Positions 16,794-25,158 of a DNA stretch of 64,000 nt are shown in pieces. Position 1 is the first letter of the stretch, and every line of letters begins with the position of its first letter. The translations under genes and the position numbers were made by a program. The stretch comes from Bacteroidetes bacterium UBA2475 (GTDB lineage Bacteria > Bacteroidota > Bacteroidia > B-17B0 > Aurantibacillaceae): positions 372,001-436,000 of the forward strand of contig DDPF01000012.1 in assembly GCA_002342065.1 (NCBI GenBank). Reading direction: 5' to 3'. The notes under the pieces are model-generated. The model made no database searches. It was not told the DNA's origin and was given only the letters and a program-made list of their open reading frames with translations.

Positions 16794-17896
16794 AATTTTA
16801 AAAATTTGAATCGTTTAACCAGTTTAAAATAACGCTGCCAATAGGCATCTATACTTTTGTAATCATAATGGCTTTTTGCCGGTGCTGCAATATAATCAGC
16901 GAATTCTTTTTCTGAGAATCCTAATTTTTTGATCACAAACTCTTTATCCGCATTTAATTGAGTTTGAGCGTATGCAGGCAGAGCGTATTCTGCAAGAGCT
17001 TGTTCCCGGCTTATCTGACCTGATTGCACCAAAACTGATAAATGAAACTGGCGTTTATCAACTTTAAATTTTTCATTTAATATGTAGCCCTGATAAAATC
17101 TTGTAAAAACGTTCTCATAATGTTTGCCACCATAATCGCGCCAACTCATTTTTGTTGTGATCAACTCTTTTACTTCGGCCTTATTGTATCCAACAAAATT
17201 TAACAAGGAAACATATTTTAGCTTTCTATCTATAAAACGTTGCCTAAAAAAAGAGAAGTATGGAAAGGATTTCATTTTTAATTTTCCATATCTTTTATGA
17301 ATATCTTTAATATTTACAATATCCATTTTTTCGTGTCGCCAGCTTTTTGGTAAATATGTACCCTCGGTAACAACATTATGACCAGTTAAAACATAGTTAA
17401 CATTAAATTTAAGGGCGGCCTTATATATAGAAATAATTAATGCGTAATCATAAGGCAATTCAACATCTACAACATGTGCTTTAAAAAAAGAAAGCTGGAT
17501 ATCTTTAAATTCTTCCCAATCTAATACAAGCGTGTAGAGATCAAAACCGGTATAATTACAAATATTTTGGATATTTTGCACAGCAAGTTCCGAATTCCAG
17601 CCGTTATCACAATGCACCAACAGTGCCTTTAAACCCGCTTGTTTTGCAACATACGCGAGATATGTACTATCCACTCCACCACTTACGCCTATCATGCAAT
17701 CATACTTCTTGCCATTCCCCTCAGTCTTCATTGTAGCAGTGAGCTTTTCAAATTCTTCTTGAGCTTTCTCTTTGGAATGCAATTTAGAAAAGGCTTTATC
17801 AAAATTATGACAATGGTTACAAATGCCACTTTGATCAATAAGCAGATCAGGATCGTTAACATTATCCATTATACATCTGCTGCAGGATTTTTTCAT
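16787..17896 (-). CDS. N-acetyl sugar amidotransferase (WbpG/PseA/LegF type), copy 1
   Basis: 369 aa. PP-loop ATPase that adenylates an N-acetyl group on a sugar and replaces the oxygen with ammonia, giving an acetamidino group. N-terminal zinc-knuckle cysteines C5, C8, C26 and C29 are present, then the PP-loop IGVSGGVDSTYLA at 70-81 and YVLTGHNVVTEG near 168. Known relatives (WbpG, PseA) draw ammonia from a HisH-HisF-like pair. The only HisH/HisF pair here is 26 kb away next to copy 2. Immediately followed, with overlap, by the GT-deacetylase fusion. Confidence 0.88.
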   Translation of the reverse strand: MKKSCSRCIMDNVNDPDLLIDQSGICNHCHNFDKAFSKLHSKEKAQEEFEKLTATMKTEGNGKKYDCMIGVSGGVDSTYLAYVAKQAGLKALLVHCDNGWNSELAVQNIQNICNYTGFDLYTLVLDWEEFKDIQLSFFKAHVVDVELPYDYALIISIYKAALKFNVNYVLTGHNVVTEGTYLPKSWRHEKMDIVNIKDIHKRYGKLKMKSFPYFSFFRQRFIDRKLKYVSLLNFVGYNKAEVKELITTKMSWRDYGGKHYENVFTRFYQGYILNEKFKVDKRQFHLSVLVQSGQISREQALAEYALPAYAQTQLNADKEFVIKKLGFSEKEFADYIAAPAKSHYDYKSIDAYWQRYFKLVKRFKFLKFW

Positions 17897-17901
17897 ACTG
17901 T

Positions 17902-18813
17902 TTAGTTCTTTGATTTTATATTTTCGATAAGGTGATCGTTATACAAATTAACGCCACTTTGGTTCAAATGATTTGCATCTGAGAAAAGAGAATCGCTATT
18001 AGAATGTAAAAATGTATGATCAAAAAAACTGATCGTTGGATACTTATCTAGTATCGTTCTTAGTACCGGTAGATAAGTAGTATTATAGTATTGCTTGTAA
18101 GCTGTATTCCACTTTAAAGGGTGGCTGGCAACACAAACATTAATTTTATTTTTAAGCGAAAATGCTAAAACAGAATCGAGGTATTGGAAATTTTGGCCGG
18201 GCTTAAAAGCATCGTAAACAGCGCTGCTATCACTTATAAGTATATTATCCTTTTGAACATAACCATTTGCTATGTATTTTTCTGAATACGCCAAAGCTTT
18301 TGGATATAGATCACATAATCTTGCTGCAACATTATTGATACTGTTAATTGTTACATTATTTTTTAAGATAGCAAAGGCAGTATTATTTTTATCTGAATTT
18401 TGTATTAGCATTAATGTTGACTCTTCTGTTACCTCTTGCAAAACTCCGGGATAAACATCAACTATTAGATTTTCTATTTTATCAGCATTTGTTTCCAATA
18501 AAGTGTAGGAGTCTTTCATGTTTTGGCCCGAAGTACCCATATTAAATAATTTCATCCCAGCCTTGTCAAATACCCTTGGATCGTACCCTCTATAGGCGTG
18601 AGAAGAACCAATAACAAAAATTGAATTATTATCAGGTACAAAATTTTTAAGATCATTGAACATTAATTTTGCCTGACCACCCTCAGAAATAACGTTCTCG
18701 TTAAAATAACTCCATAACCTTACACCTTTTAATTTTATTGAGGATAGGGCAACCACTAATAAAATAATTACAACGATCTGAATAAAAATATATAAGCTAA
18801 TGTTCTTAAGCAT
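17902..18813 (-). CDS. Membrane-anchored SGNH-like protein, MBOAT partner 1
   Basis: 303 aa from the ATG at 18813, which overlaps the MBOAT stop as TGATG; a longer form starting at 18849 would intrude further into the MBOAT gene and is unlikely. One N-terminal transmembrane helix (about residues 5-27) anchors an extracytoplasmic domain with SGNH hydrolase features: IFVIGSSHAYRGYDP (Ser nucleophile block) and DANHLNQSG near the C-terminus (catalytic Asp and His). Analogous to AlgJ/AlgX or PatB, which take acyl groups handed across the membrane by an MBOAT and put them on a glycan. Confidence 0.75.
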   Translation of the reverse strand: MLKNISLYIFIQIVVIILLVVALSSIKLKGVRLWSYFNENVISEGGQAKLMFNDLKNFVPDNNSIFVIGSSHAYRGYDPRVFDKAGMKLFNMGTSGQNMKDSYTLLETNADKIENLIVDVYPGVLQEVTEESTLMLIQNSDKNNTAFAILKNNVTINSINNVAARLCDLYPKALAYSEKYIANGYVQKDNILISDSSAVYDAFKPGQNFQYLDSVLAFSLKNKINVCVASHPLKWNTAYKQYYNTTYLPVLRTILDKYPTISFFDHTFLHSNSDSLFSDANHLNQSGVNLYNDHLIENIKSKN

Positions 18814-20243
18814 CAAAACTGAAAATAAATAAATTGTACCTTCCCCCAAAAACCAATAGTAATTACCAATGCAACTAATACAGAAAACAGCGCAACAGAT
18901 TTTAGTTGAAACAAATTGTTTTCCTTTCTTATAAATTGATGCACATTACGATCAAACATTAAAAAGAATATTGCTAAGCCTATCAATGCATAAAACGAGA
19001 TCTTTCTAATTCCGGAGTCTGAAGGATCGATCACAAAATTATATCTTACAAACATATTGCTTATGTAATCGAAAGCACCCGTTACAGTGGCTGCACGAAA
19101 AAATATCCAGGCAAATAAAACCAAATTAAATACTATAAATTGATTTAATTTTTTCCTCAAAAAATCATTTTTTATAAATTCAAAGTTCAGGATCCGTTTA
19201 GGCAATAAATTTCCAACCGTATTATATAAAGCGTGCAATGCTCCCCATATTAAAAATGTCCAGTTAGCCCCATGCCATATTCCACTAATTAAAAAAACGT
19301 AAACCTGGTTTAGCACCATCTTTTTTTTGCCATCGCGATTACCTCCAAGTGGTAAATAGACGTAATCTTTAAACCAGGTACTTAACGAAATGTGCCACCT
19401 GCTCCAAAATTCTTTAATTGATTGCGAAATATAGGGCAAATTAAAATTCTCCATCAATTTAAAACCCATACATTTTGCTGATCCCAGAGCCATATCAGAA
19501 TATCCGGAAAAATCGCAATAGATCTGGATACTAAAAAGTAACGCTCCGAAATAAAGGTATAAACTGTTTAATTGGCCATAGTTATCAAAAATACTATTTG
19601 TGATCACATTAATATTATCGGCTATTACCACCTTTTTAAATAAACCCCAAACAATTAAACGAAGGCCCATAGTAAACTGCTTTGGATCAAAATTATGTTT
19701 CTCATAAAATTGATGCAGCATATTTTGTGGTCTTTCAATTGGACCGGCAACTAATTGCGGATAGAACATTACGTACAAACTATAGATACCAAAGTGCCGT
19801 TCTGCCTTCTGCTTTCCCCGATAAACTTCAATAACATAACTTAAGCTTTGGAAAGTATGAAAAGAAAGGCCAACAGGTAAAGCAAGGGCAAGGAGATCAA
19901 TTTTCCAACCATTTTGAACATAGCCAGTTAAATGATTGATATTTGCTACTGCGAAATTGTAATATTTAAAAATAAAAAGTAAAAGTATGGTAGATAATAT
20001 ACTTGCTATTAAATAATACTTTTTATGCTTTTTATTATTCGAATTTTCGATGAGTATGCCGGCGCCATAATCAATAACTATAGCTAGGATAAGAATAAAG
20101 AGATAATAAGGAATAAAATAAGAGTAAAAATAAACACTTGCTCCTAATAACCAGATCCACCTGAATTGATGGGGCAATAAAAAATACACCAGCGTTACAA
20201 CTGGAAAAAATAAAAAAAGAAAATCGAAAGTGTTAAATAACAA
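18813..20243 (-). CDS. MBOAT family O-acyltransferase (AlgI-like), copy 1
   Basis: 476-aa polytopic inner membrane protein with about ten hydrophobic segments. The AlgI-type landmarks are present: FYPQLVAGPIERPQNMLHQF, FCDFSGYSDMALG-like region (YCDFSGYSDMALGSAK), FWSRWHISLSTWFKDYVYLP and SGIWHGANWTFLIWG near residue 324 with the catalytic His. Transfers an acyl group, probably acetyl, from a cytoplasmic donor to the periplasmic partner. The start is TTG at 20243: an in-frame stop lies just upstream, there is no ATG nearby, and MLFNTFDF matches the MLFNS start of the other two MBOATs here. Followed by its SGNH partner. Confidence 0.92.
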   Translation of the reverse strand: MLFNTFDFLFLFFPVVTLVYFLLPHQFRWIWLLGASVYFYSYFIPYYLFILILAIVIDYGAGILIENSNNKKHKKYYLIASILSTILLLFIFKYYNFAVANINHLTGYVQNGWKIDLLALALPVGLSFHTFQSLSYVIEVYRGKQKAERHFGIYSLYVMFYPQLVAGPIERPQNMLHQFYEKHNFDPKQFTMGLRLIVWGLFKKVVIADNINVITNSIFDNYGQLNSLYLYFGALLFSIQIYCDFSGYSDMALGSAKCMGFKLMENFNLPYISQSIKEFWSRWHISLSTWFKDYVYLPLGGNRDGKKKMVLNQVYVFLISGIWHGANWTFLIWGALHALYNTVGNLLPKRILNFEFIKNDFLRKKLNQFIVFNLVLFAWIFFRAATVTGAFDYISNMFVRYNFVIDPSDSGIRKISFYALIGLAIFFLMFDRNVHQFIRKENNLFQLKSVALFSVLVALVITIGFWGKVQFIYFQF

Positions 20244-20268
20244 AATTTTTAAAAATTATTTGGAAAGC

Positions 20269-20670
20269 TTACAAGCCAGTGCGGGAGCGGTACAAAGAGG
20301 TGGACAAGCCATGACTTCTGTCTGTATAATAAATTTTAATATTAAGTTCGGCCCCGGTGATCCTTTTATCTTTATAATCTTCACCAAGGAAGCGAACATC
20401 AATGTTTTTCGTTTTTAATATCTCTAAAAGCTCCTCTTCTGAATTATAGATCAACACTTCATCAACATATCTACAGGCTTTCATGATCATTACACGTTCT
20501 TCAATAGTAAATACCGGCTTTTTTTTGCCTGGGTTTATTTCTCCCGAAATATTCTCTGCTTTATTTAAGGCAACTATCAAATGATCGCAATGCAGCTTAC
20601 ATTCCTGCAACATTAAAACATGGCCGGCATGAAAAAGATCAAAAACACCACAAGTAAATCCAATTTTCAT
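20269..20670 (-). CDS. Nucleotidyltransferase (TagD/HldE C-domain type)
   Basis: 133-aa cytidylyl/adenylyltransferase of the HIGH-motif family. Nucleotide-binding motif FDLFHAGHVLML with H14-x-x-H17 and, near the C-terminus, DRSHGLSTSLYR corresponding to the family RTxGISTT motif. Typical members are glycerol-3-phosphate cytidylyltransferase and the adenylyltransferase domain of HldE (heptose-1-phosphate). The neighbouring PfkB kinase and SIS isomerase make a heptose-1-phosphate nucleotidyl transfer the likelier job. It directly abuts the epimerase gene with no gap. Confidence 0.85.
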   Translation of the reverse strand: MKIGFTCGVFDLFHAGHVLMLQECKLHCDHLIVALNKAENISGEINPGKKKPVFTIEERVMIMKACRYVDEVLIYNSEEELLEILKTKNIDVRFLGEDYKDKRITGAELNIKIYYTDRSHGLSTSLYRSRTGL

Positions 20671-21594
20671 TTAAATATTGCTTTTAATGAAATCTTTAAT
20701 GTTATGCTCAGGAAACCAGTTTAATAATTTTTTAGCCTTGGCAACATCTGCAAAGGTAATGTCTGATTCTCCCTCACGCTTTGGAATAAACTCATACTTA
20801 GCCGAGATCAATTTAGCAAGATCTAAAACACTTAAAGTATCGCCATTACCAATATTAAAGGCAGTGTTTAATATGTTGGCATTTATTGCCGCTAAGTAAT
20901 TTGCTTTTGCAAGATCGTATACGTGAATAAAATCACGCTTTTGAGAACCATCACCTGTTACTAAAGGAACCTGACCATTATTGTGCCTGTATAAAAATAT
21001 ACCAACCACACTACTATAGGCATTAAATTTATTATCAGGATTATAACTGCGCGGACCGTACGGATTAAAATATCTTAAGTTTACATAGTTCAATGGATAA
21101 CGTGTACTTAATAACTCAAGGTACCTTTCGACTTCGTATTTTTGAAAAGCATACGGACTTAAACAATCTATTGCTTCCGTTTCTGGTGTAGGAATAGTTT
21201 TTGGCGTACCATAAATTGCACTAGAGCTACTGAACACAAATTTTGGAAAATGACTTTCTTTTATCATCACCTCAATAAGATGCATAGAATTAGTAAGATT
21301 TTCGGAAATATGTTCTGTTACAAATTCAAAACTTGGTTGTATGCGTGGAAGTGCTGCCAAATGAAAAACACAACCGTAGGTTTTTAAAGATGTGATATTT
21401 TTAATGTTATCCTCAATAAACTTAAACCTGGGGTTATTTAAATGTTGTTCAATATTTTTTTTATTACCTGTACTTAAATTATCGATAGCTGTTATTTTCC
21501 AATCTGTTTTTTCTAAAAGGTAATCTACCAAATTAGAACCAATGAAGCCGGCAGCCCCGGTTATTAAAACACTACTTATTTTCATGGAGCTCAT
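20671..21594 (-). CDS. NAD-dependent sugar epimerase/dehydratase (GalE/HldD-like)
   Basis: 307-aa extended short-chain dehydrogenase. Rossmann motif TGAAGFIGSN at the N-terminus, Ser-rich catalytic loop FSSSSAIYG, catalytic YAFQK (YxxxK), and LRYFNPYGPR plus DFIHVYDLA in the sugar domain, all normal for UDP-glucose 4-epimerase-type enzymes. Placed inside a kinase/isomerase/nucleotidyltransferase cassette, so it may epimerise an NDP-heptose or a related NDP-sugar. Two ATGs at 21594 and 21585 are possible; both overlap the SIS gene. Confidence 0.88.
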   Translation of the reverse strand: MSSMKISSVLITGAAGFIGSNLVDYLLEKTDWKITAIDNLSTGNKKNIEQHLNNPRFKFIEDNIKNITSLKTYGCVFHLAALPRIQPSFEFVTEHISENLTNSMHLIEVMIKESHFPKFVFSSSSAIYGTPKTIPTPETEAIDCLSPYAFQKYEVERYLELLSTRYPLNYVNLRYFNPYGPRSYNPDNKFNAYSSVVGIFLYRHNNGQVPLVTGDGSQKRDFIHVYDLAKANYLAAINANILNTAFNIGNGDTLSVLDLAKLISAKYEFIPKREGESDITFADVAKAKKLLNWFPEHNIKDFIKSNI

Positions 21595-22096
21595 CTAAAA
21601 TTATGTGAAGTATAGTTTGATGATAACACTCAACAATACCATAGCTTTTAGCATCTAACCAAAAATTGATATTTCCTTTATTTACAAGTTTATTATTATT
21701 TTCAAAACCCGATAGTGTAATTACTTTACCCTTTTTAGAATTTACAAAATCAACTGAATTATTGATATTGAGAGAATTTCCTGAACTACTTATAGCTACT
21801 AATAGATCGCCTTCTGTGAAATGGATCTTCAACCATTCTACCATAGCATTTTCGAAGCCATAATCATTTGCAAAGCAAGTGATCAAAGCTGCATCACTAA
21901 ATGCAAAAGTTGGGTATCCCGCAATTTTCGCATAATCCTCCATCATATGAGAACATATGGCATTTGAACCGCCGTTACCAATAAAGAAAATACGTTTGCA
22001 ATCTTTTACCAACTTAATAGATTCAAAGATCTGTTTGTTGATCGTTTCTGAATTTAAAAATTCCTGAAACTTTGTTTTATATAAATTTAGCGGCAT
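21572..22096 (-). CDS. SIS-domain phosphosugar isomerase (GmhA-like)
   Basis: 174 aa, the usual length for GmhA-type sedoheptulose-7-phosphate isomerases. Motifs: RIFFIGNGGSNAICSHMMEDY (sugar-phosphate-binding loop) and LLVAISSSGNSLN (second SIS motif), then a final helix with ECYHQTILHIILDEL, where GmhA has a metal- or substrate-contacting His region. Overlaps the kinase stop by 20 nt and the epimerase start by 14-23 nt, so the cassette is tightly coupled. An alternative role with another ketose phosphate cannot be excluded. Confidence 0.85.
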   Translation of the reverse strand: MPLNLYKTKFQEFLNSETINKQIFESIKLVKDCKRIFFIGNGGSNAICSHMMEDYAKIAGYPTFAFSDAALITCFANDYGFENAMVEWLKIHFTEGDLLVAISSSGNSLNINNSVDFVNSKKGKVITLSGFENNNKLVNKGNINFWLDAKSYGIVECYHQTILHIILDELHENK

Positions 22097-22949
22097 GTTT
22101 TAATAATAATTCTTTAGTTACAGATCTTTCATTACAAAGCCAGGTAGTTGATAAACTGGCAGCAAGTGAAGGTATTAATAATTTGTCATGTATTTTATTA
22201 TCCTGAGACGCACATAAAGATGCAAAGGCAAAAAAGGTGTCTCCTGCACCAATAGTATCAACGATCTCGGTTTTAAAGGAAAGTCTTGTATTAAACTCTT
22301 TACCATTTGTATAGGTTGAGCCTTGTTTACCTGTTGTAACAAATAAATGCTGAGCGTTCAACTCATAATCAAATATATTTTGAATGTCCTTTTCCTGCGG
22401 GTTATTAATACGTTTATTCACTTGCAAACTGGCTTCACGCAGATCGATACATGCGCTTTTCTTTTTATGACCTTTCCATTTTGAGATTCGGTTAAAGCCA
22501 AAATTATTTGAATTGGTCTGGCACATCAAATGAAATCCATCATTTATATTAAGCTTATCGCAAAAACCGTGTCCAAAATCAGCTACAATTACTATATCAT
22601 ACTTAGTTGTATCAATACTAATATCTTTAAATGTTTCTGTTTCAAATTTATTTATCTCTACGTGCTTCTTTTTATCACTCACATCCACATAACGTGTTTT
22701 TACAATTTCATTATTAGTGTTTGTAATTACATTTACAGTTTTTACAAAATCGTAAATATGATTTGCTATTGCCTGGGCGCCACCTTGCTGAATTACTTTA
22801 TTACCTTCAAGCTTAAACACCGGACAGATCGATTTCATTGATTGCCCTTCATACGAAACATCAACAAACTCATCAACGATAGTTTCGCCAACAACCAAAA
22901 CATTTAAGTTCTTTACTGATTCAAAAAATAACTCAAGATCTTTTAACAT
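22077..22949 (-). CDS. PfkB family carbohydrate kinase (HldA-like)
   Basis: 290 aa from the ATG at 22949; a TTG two codons upstream is less likely. Ribokinase-fold features: LNVLVVGETIVDEF at the N-terminus, VIVADFGHGF in the middle, and the C-terminal catalytic motif DTIGAGDTFFAFAS near residue 235 with the base Asp. HldE N-domains are of this family and phosphorylate heptose 7-phosphate at C1. The region LEGNKVIQQGGAQAIANHI resembles the substrate-binding GGAAN(V/I)A of HldE. Together with the SIS and nucleotidyltransferase genes it fits an NDP-heptose route, although the separate phosphatase GmhB is not obvious nearby. Confidence 0.85.
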   Translation of the reverse strand: MLKDLELFFESVKNLNVLVVGETIVDEFVDVSYEGQSMKSICPVFKLEGNKVIQQGGAQAIANHIYDFVKTVNVITNTNNEIVKTRYVDVSDKKKHVEINKFETETFKDISIDTTKYDIVIVADFGHGFCDKLNINDGFHLMCQTNSNNFGFNRISKWKGHKKKSACIDLREASLQVNKRINNPQEKDIQNIFDYELNAQHLFVTTGKQGSTYTNGKEFNTRLSFKTEIVDTIGAGDTFFAFASLCASQDNKIHDKLLIPSLAASLSTTWLCNERSVTKELLLKHAAKFI

Positions 22950-22951
22950 AC

Positions 22952-23941
22952 TCAATTTTTGTTTAATGATTTTACATGTTTTTCTATTTCTTCATACGAA
23001 AAAGCGAAATTAATAGGATCGGTTGACAAATTTTCTCTATACCTTAAAGTATCCGCCAGACCTTCTATTGGTAACTTGCCATTAAAGATAAGCAATACTT
23101 TTGTGTTAGTATAAGAACCCATGTGAACAGCACCAGAATGTTGAGTAATGATCAAATTTGCGTTACTGCATTTCTCCAATCCTACTTTATTATCTGAAGA
23201 AACACATACTTCAATATTTCCTTCTGAGCTTAATTCAGCACTCATACTTGGGTGACCTGTGATATAGACCTTATCAAAATACGGAGCAACTATTCTTGCT
23301 ATTTGCATATAATCCCAGGGGCCACCATTATTTAATGTGTGTGCATTTCCTTTTTTTCTCGGGAAAATAACGCATGAATTTTCATTTGCAGTTTTATACA
23401 CTTTTTGAAGTTGATACAAATGCTGTCTTCCATTCAATTGCCAATTCCTGAAAACAAACCAATACATATCATGATCGGCTATATTCAAAAACCCTTTTTT
23501 TGATGCGATCGCCAGATCATGGAATTTTTTAATTTCAACCTGCACATCTGCCGGCGGAATTGTAACATTAGAATCGGGTGGCACTTCTGCATAAAAATCC
23601 CGTAAAGGATAAAATTTATAAATGATCGAATTTCCGTTCTCATCTATCAAAAAGGGTTTACCAATTTCTACTCCACAAAAATGGATCCTAACTCCCTGCT
23701 TATGTAAATGCATTAAAAAAGGAACAGTATGTAACAATAAATGGCCAAACTCTCCTTTAAAAGGACCATAATAACATTCTTTATCATTTAAAGCTTTATT
23801 ATAAAATTTTATAATATCGTAATAGGCTTTTAATACAATTTTAGAATAATGAACTTTACCAAATATATTTAATGTTCTTTGCCCATACAAAATTGTAGTG
23901 GCATCGTTCTTAATAAGATCTTTTATTGCAGGTTGTGTCAC
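22952..23941 (-). CDS. Putative glycosyltransferase, GT9/GT-B-like
   Basis: 329 aa, not confidently assigned. Features: an early FKGEFGHLLLHTVPFLMHL region, a central CVIFPRKKGNAHTLNNGGP followed by a Rossmann-type stretch VAPYFDKVYITGH, and NLIITQHSGAVHMGSYTNTK, which resembles the heptosyltransferase (GT9) segment where the donor binds just before a PxxNLF-like strand. It directly follows (upstream of) the heptose-type kinase, so a heptosyltransferase-like role is a reasonable guess. Starts with GTG in a GTGA overlap with the previous gene. No signal peptide or transmembrane helix. Confidence 0.6.
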   Translation of the reverse strand: MTQPAIKDLIKNDATTILYGQRTLNIFGKVHYSKIVLKAYYDIIKFYNKALNDKECYYGPFKGEFGHLLLHTVPFLMHLHKQGVRIHFCGVEIGKPFLIDENGNSIIYKFYPLRDFYAEVPPDSNVTIPPADVQVEIKKFHDLAIASKKGFLNIADHDMYWFVFRNWQLNGRQHLYQLQKVYKTANENSCVIFPRKKGNAHTLNNGGPWDYMQIARIVAPYFDKVYITGHPSMSAELSSEGNIEVCVSSDNKVGLEKCSNANLIITQHSGAVHMGSYTNTKVLLIFNGKLPIEGLADTLRYRENLSTDPINFAFSYEEIEKHVKSLNKN

Positions 23942-25158
23942 AGTTTTTCGAGTTCTTTTATTAATTCTTTTGTTTGATACTCAAAAGTATGTTTGCTTAT
24001 ATCGTAGTTTAGATCGGGAACAAGAAGGTCTTTCTTATTCTGAATACTTGACTTTACTTGCCCTTCAATATTATCCTTAGTAATATGAAAACCAAGTTTA
24101 TTCTTAATGATAAAATCACTCACATCTCCTTCATTCCCAAAATAAAGAATTGGTTTTCTAAAGGCTACAAGTTCGTAAAACTTAGATGACATTGCATTTA
24201 CCCTGTTTGGTGGCAGAATAAGAATAACGTAATCCGCTTCTAACACCTTTTTAAAATAATCCTGAGATCCAATAAAATCAAACCTTTTAATATTGGGGTG
24301 CACCAATTCTTTTTCATAACCTTTAACGGATACATAAAATTCTACATCAACAGGATTTTGTTCTTTTATCTTATCGATGTATGATTTGATGAGTTCAATA
24401 TTTTCTTCTATATCGTCATAAAATGCACCTCCGTACAGTAATTTTATTTTACCTGAATTATTATTTACACTTATTTCAAGAATATCATCGGCATCAATGC
24501 AATGAGGCAATAAATAAGAAGGTCTATTGAATTTTTTACTGTAATAATTTTTCATCTCACTGTTAGGAGAAAGTACCAGATCAATGTTACTAAGAATATT
24601 TTGTTGGATTTTCACTTCCGTTTGAATTTGCCTTTTATTTAACCAAACAAATACATCTTCCCAATAGTCACGATAATCTATAACAAATTTTATATCGGGA
24701 AAATCTGTTTTTAATCTGGGTATCATTCCCGCATAGTTAAAAGGTCCTACACTCACAATAACAACAGTACTTTTTTCTTTTTGAATGATCTCTTTTGCTT
24801 TATTATAGAACTTTGCTTCGTAACCAATAGAAGGATCATTATAATTACCTTTTAGCTTATTTTTTTTTATCTCCCAAAAAAGGAGAGACAACTTCCATAA
24901 CACTTTCTGAAAAATATTATTTGGAAGTTTTCTTTTGTGATATAATTGTTGTTGCTTTTCAATGTTTACCCTTGTTATCTTAGACTCATAACTTTTAATA
25001 TCCTTATCCCAGGGCGATACACCTTCAAAGCCACCCGCCAAAACATTTAATTTAATATTTAACCTTTCAAAATACTTTGCATGCTTAGCCCATCGTCTTC
25101 CACCAACTTTATCATAAGGTGGGAAATAAAAAGAAATTATTAGAATATTTAAGCTCAC
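23938..25158 (-). CDS. Glycosyltransferase, GT4-like, GRRW N-terminal family
   Basis: 406 aa. N-terminus ISFYFPPYDKVGGRRWAKHA shares the signature seen in two other proteins of this locus. The acceptor domain contains FVIDYRDYWED; the donor domain contains KLLYGGAFYDDIEEN, YVILILPPNRVNAMSSKFYE and LVAFRKPILYF, typical of GT4 donor sites. It starts with GTG in a GTGA overlap with AsnB. Retaining glycosyl transfer at the cytoplasmic membrane is inferred from family; sugars are unknown. Confidence 0.82.
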   Translation of the reverse strand: MSLNILIISFYFPPYDKVGGRRWAKHAKYFERLNIKLNVLAGGFEGVSPWDKDIKSYESKITRVNIEKQQQLYHKRKLPNNIFQKVLWKLSLLFWEIKKNKLKGNYNDPSIGYEAKFYNKAKEIIQKEKSTVVIVSVGPFNYAGMIPRLKTDFPDIKFVIDYRDYWEDVFVWLNKRQIQTEVKIQQNILSNIDLVLSPNSEMKNYYSKKFNRPSYLLPHCIDADDILEISVNNNSGKIKLLYGGAFYDDIEENIELIKSYIDKIKEQNPVDVEFYVSVKGYEKELVHPNIKRFDFIGSQDYFKKVLEADYVILILPPNRVNAMSSKFYELVAFRKPILYFGNEGDVSDFIIKNKLGFHITKDNIEGQVKSSIQNKKDLLVPDLNYDISKHTFEYQTKELIKELEKL

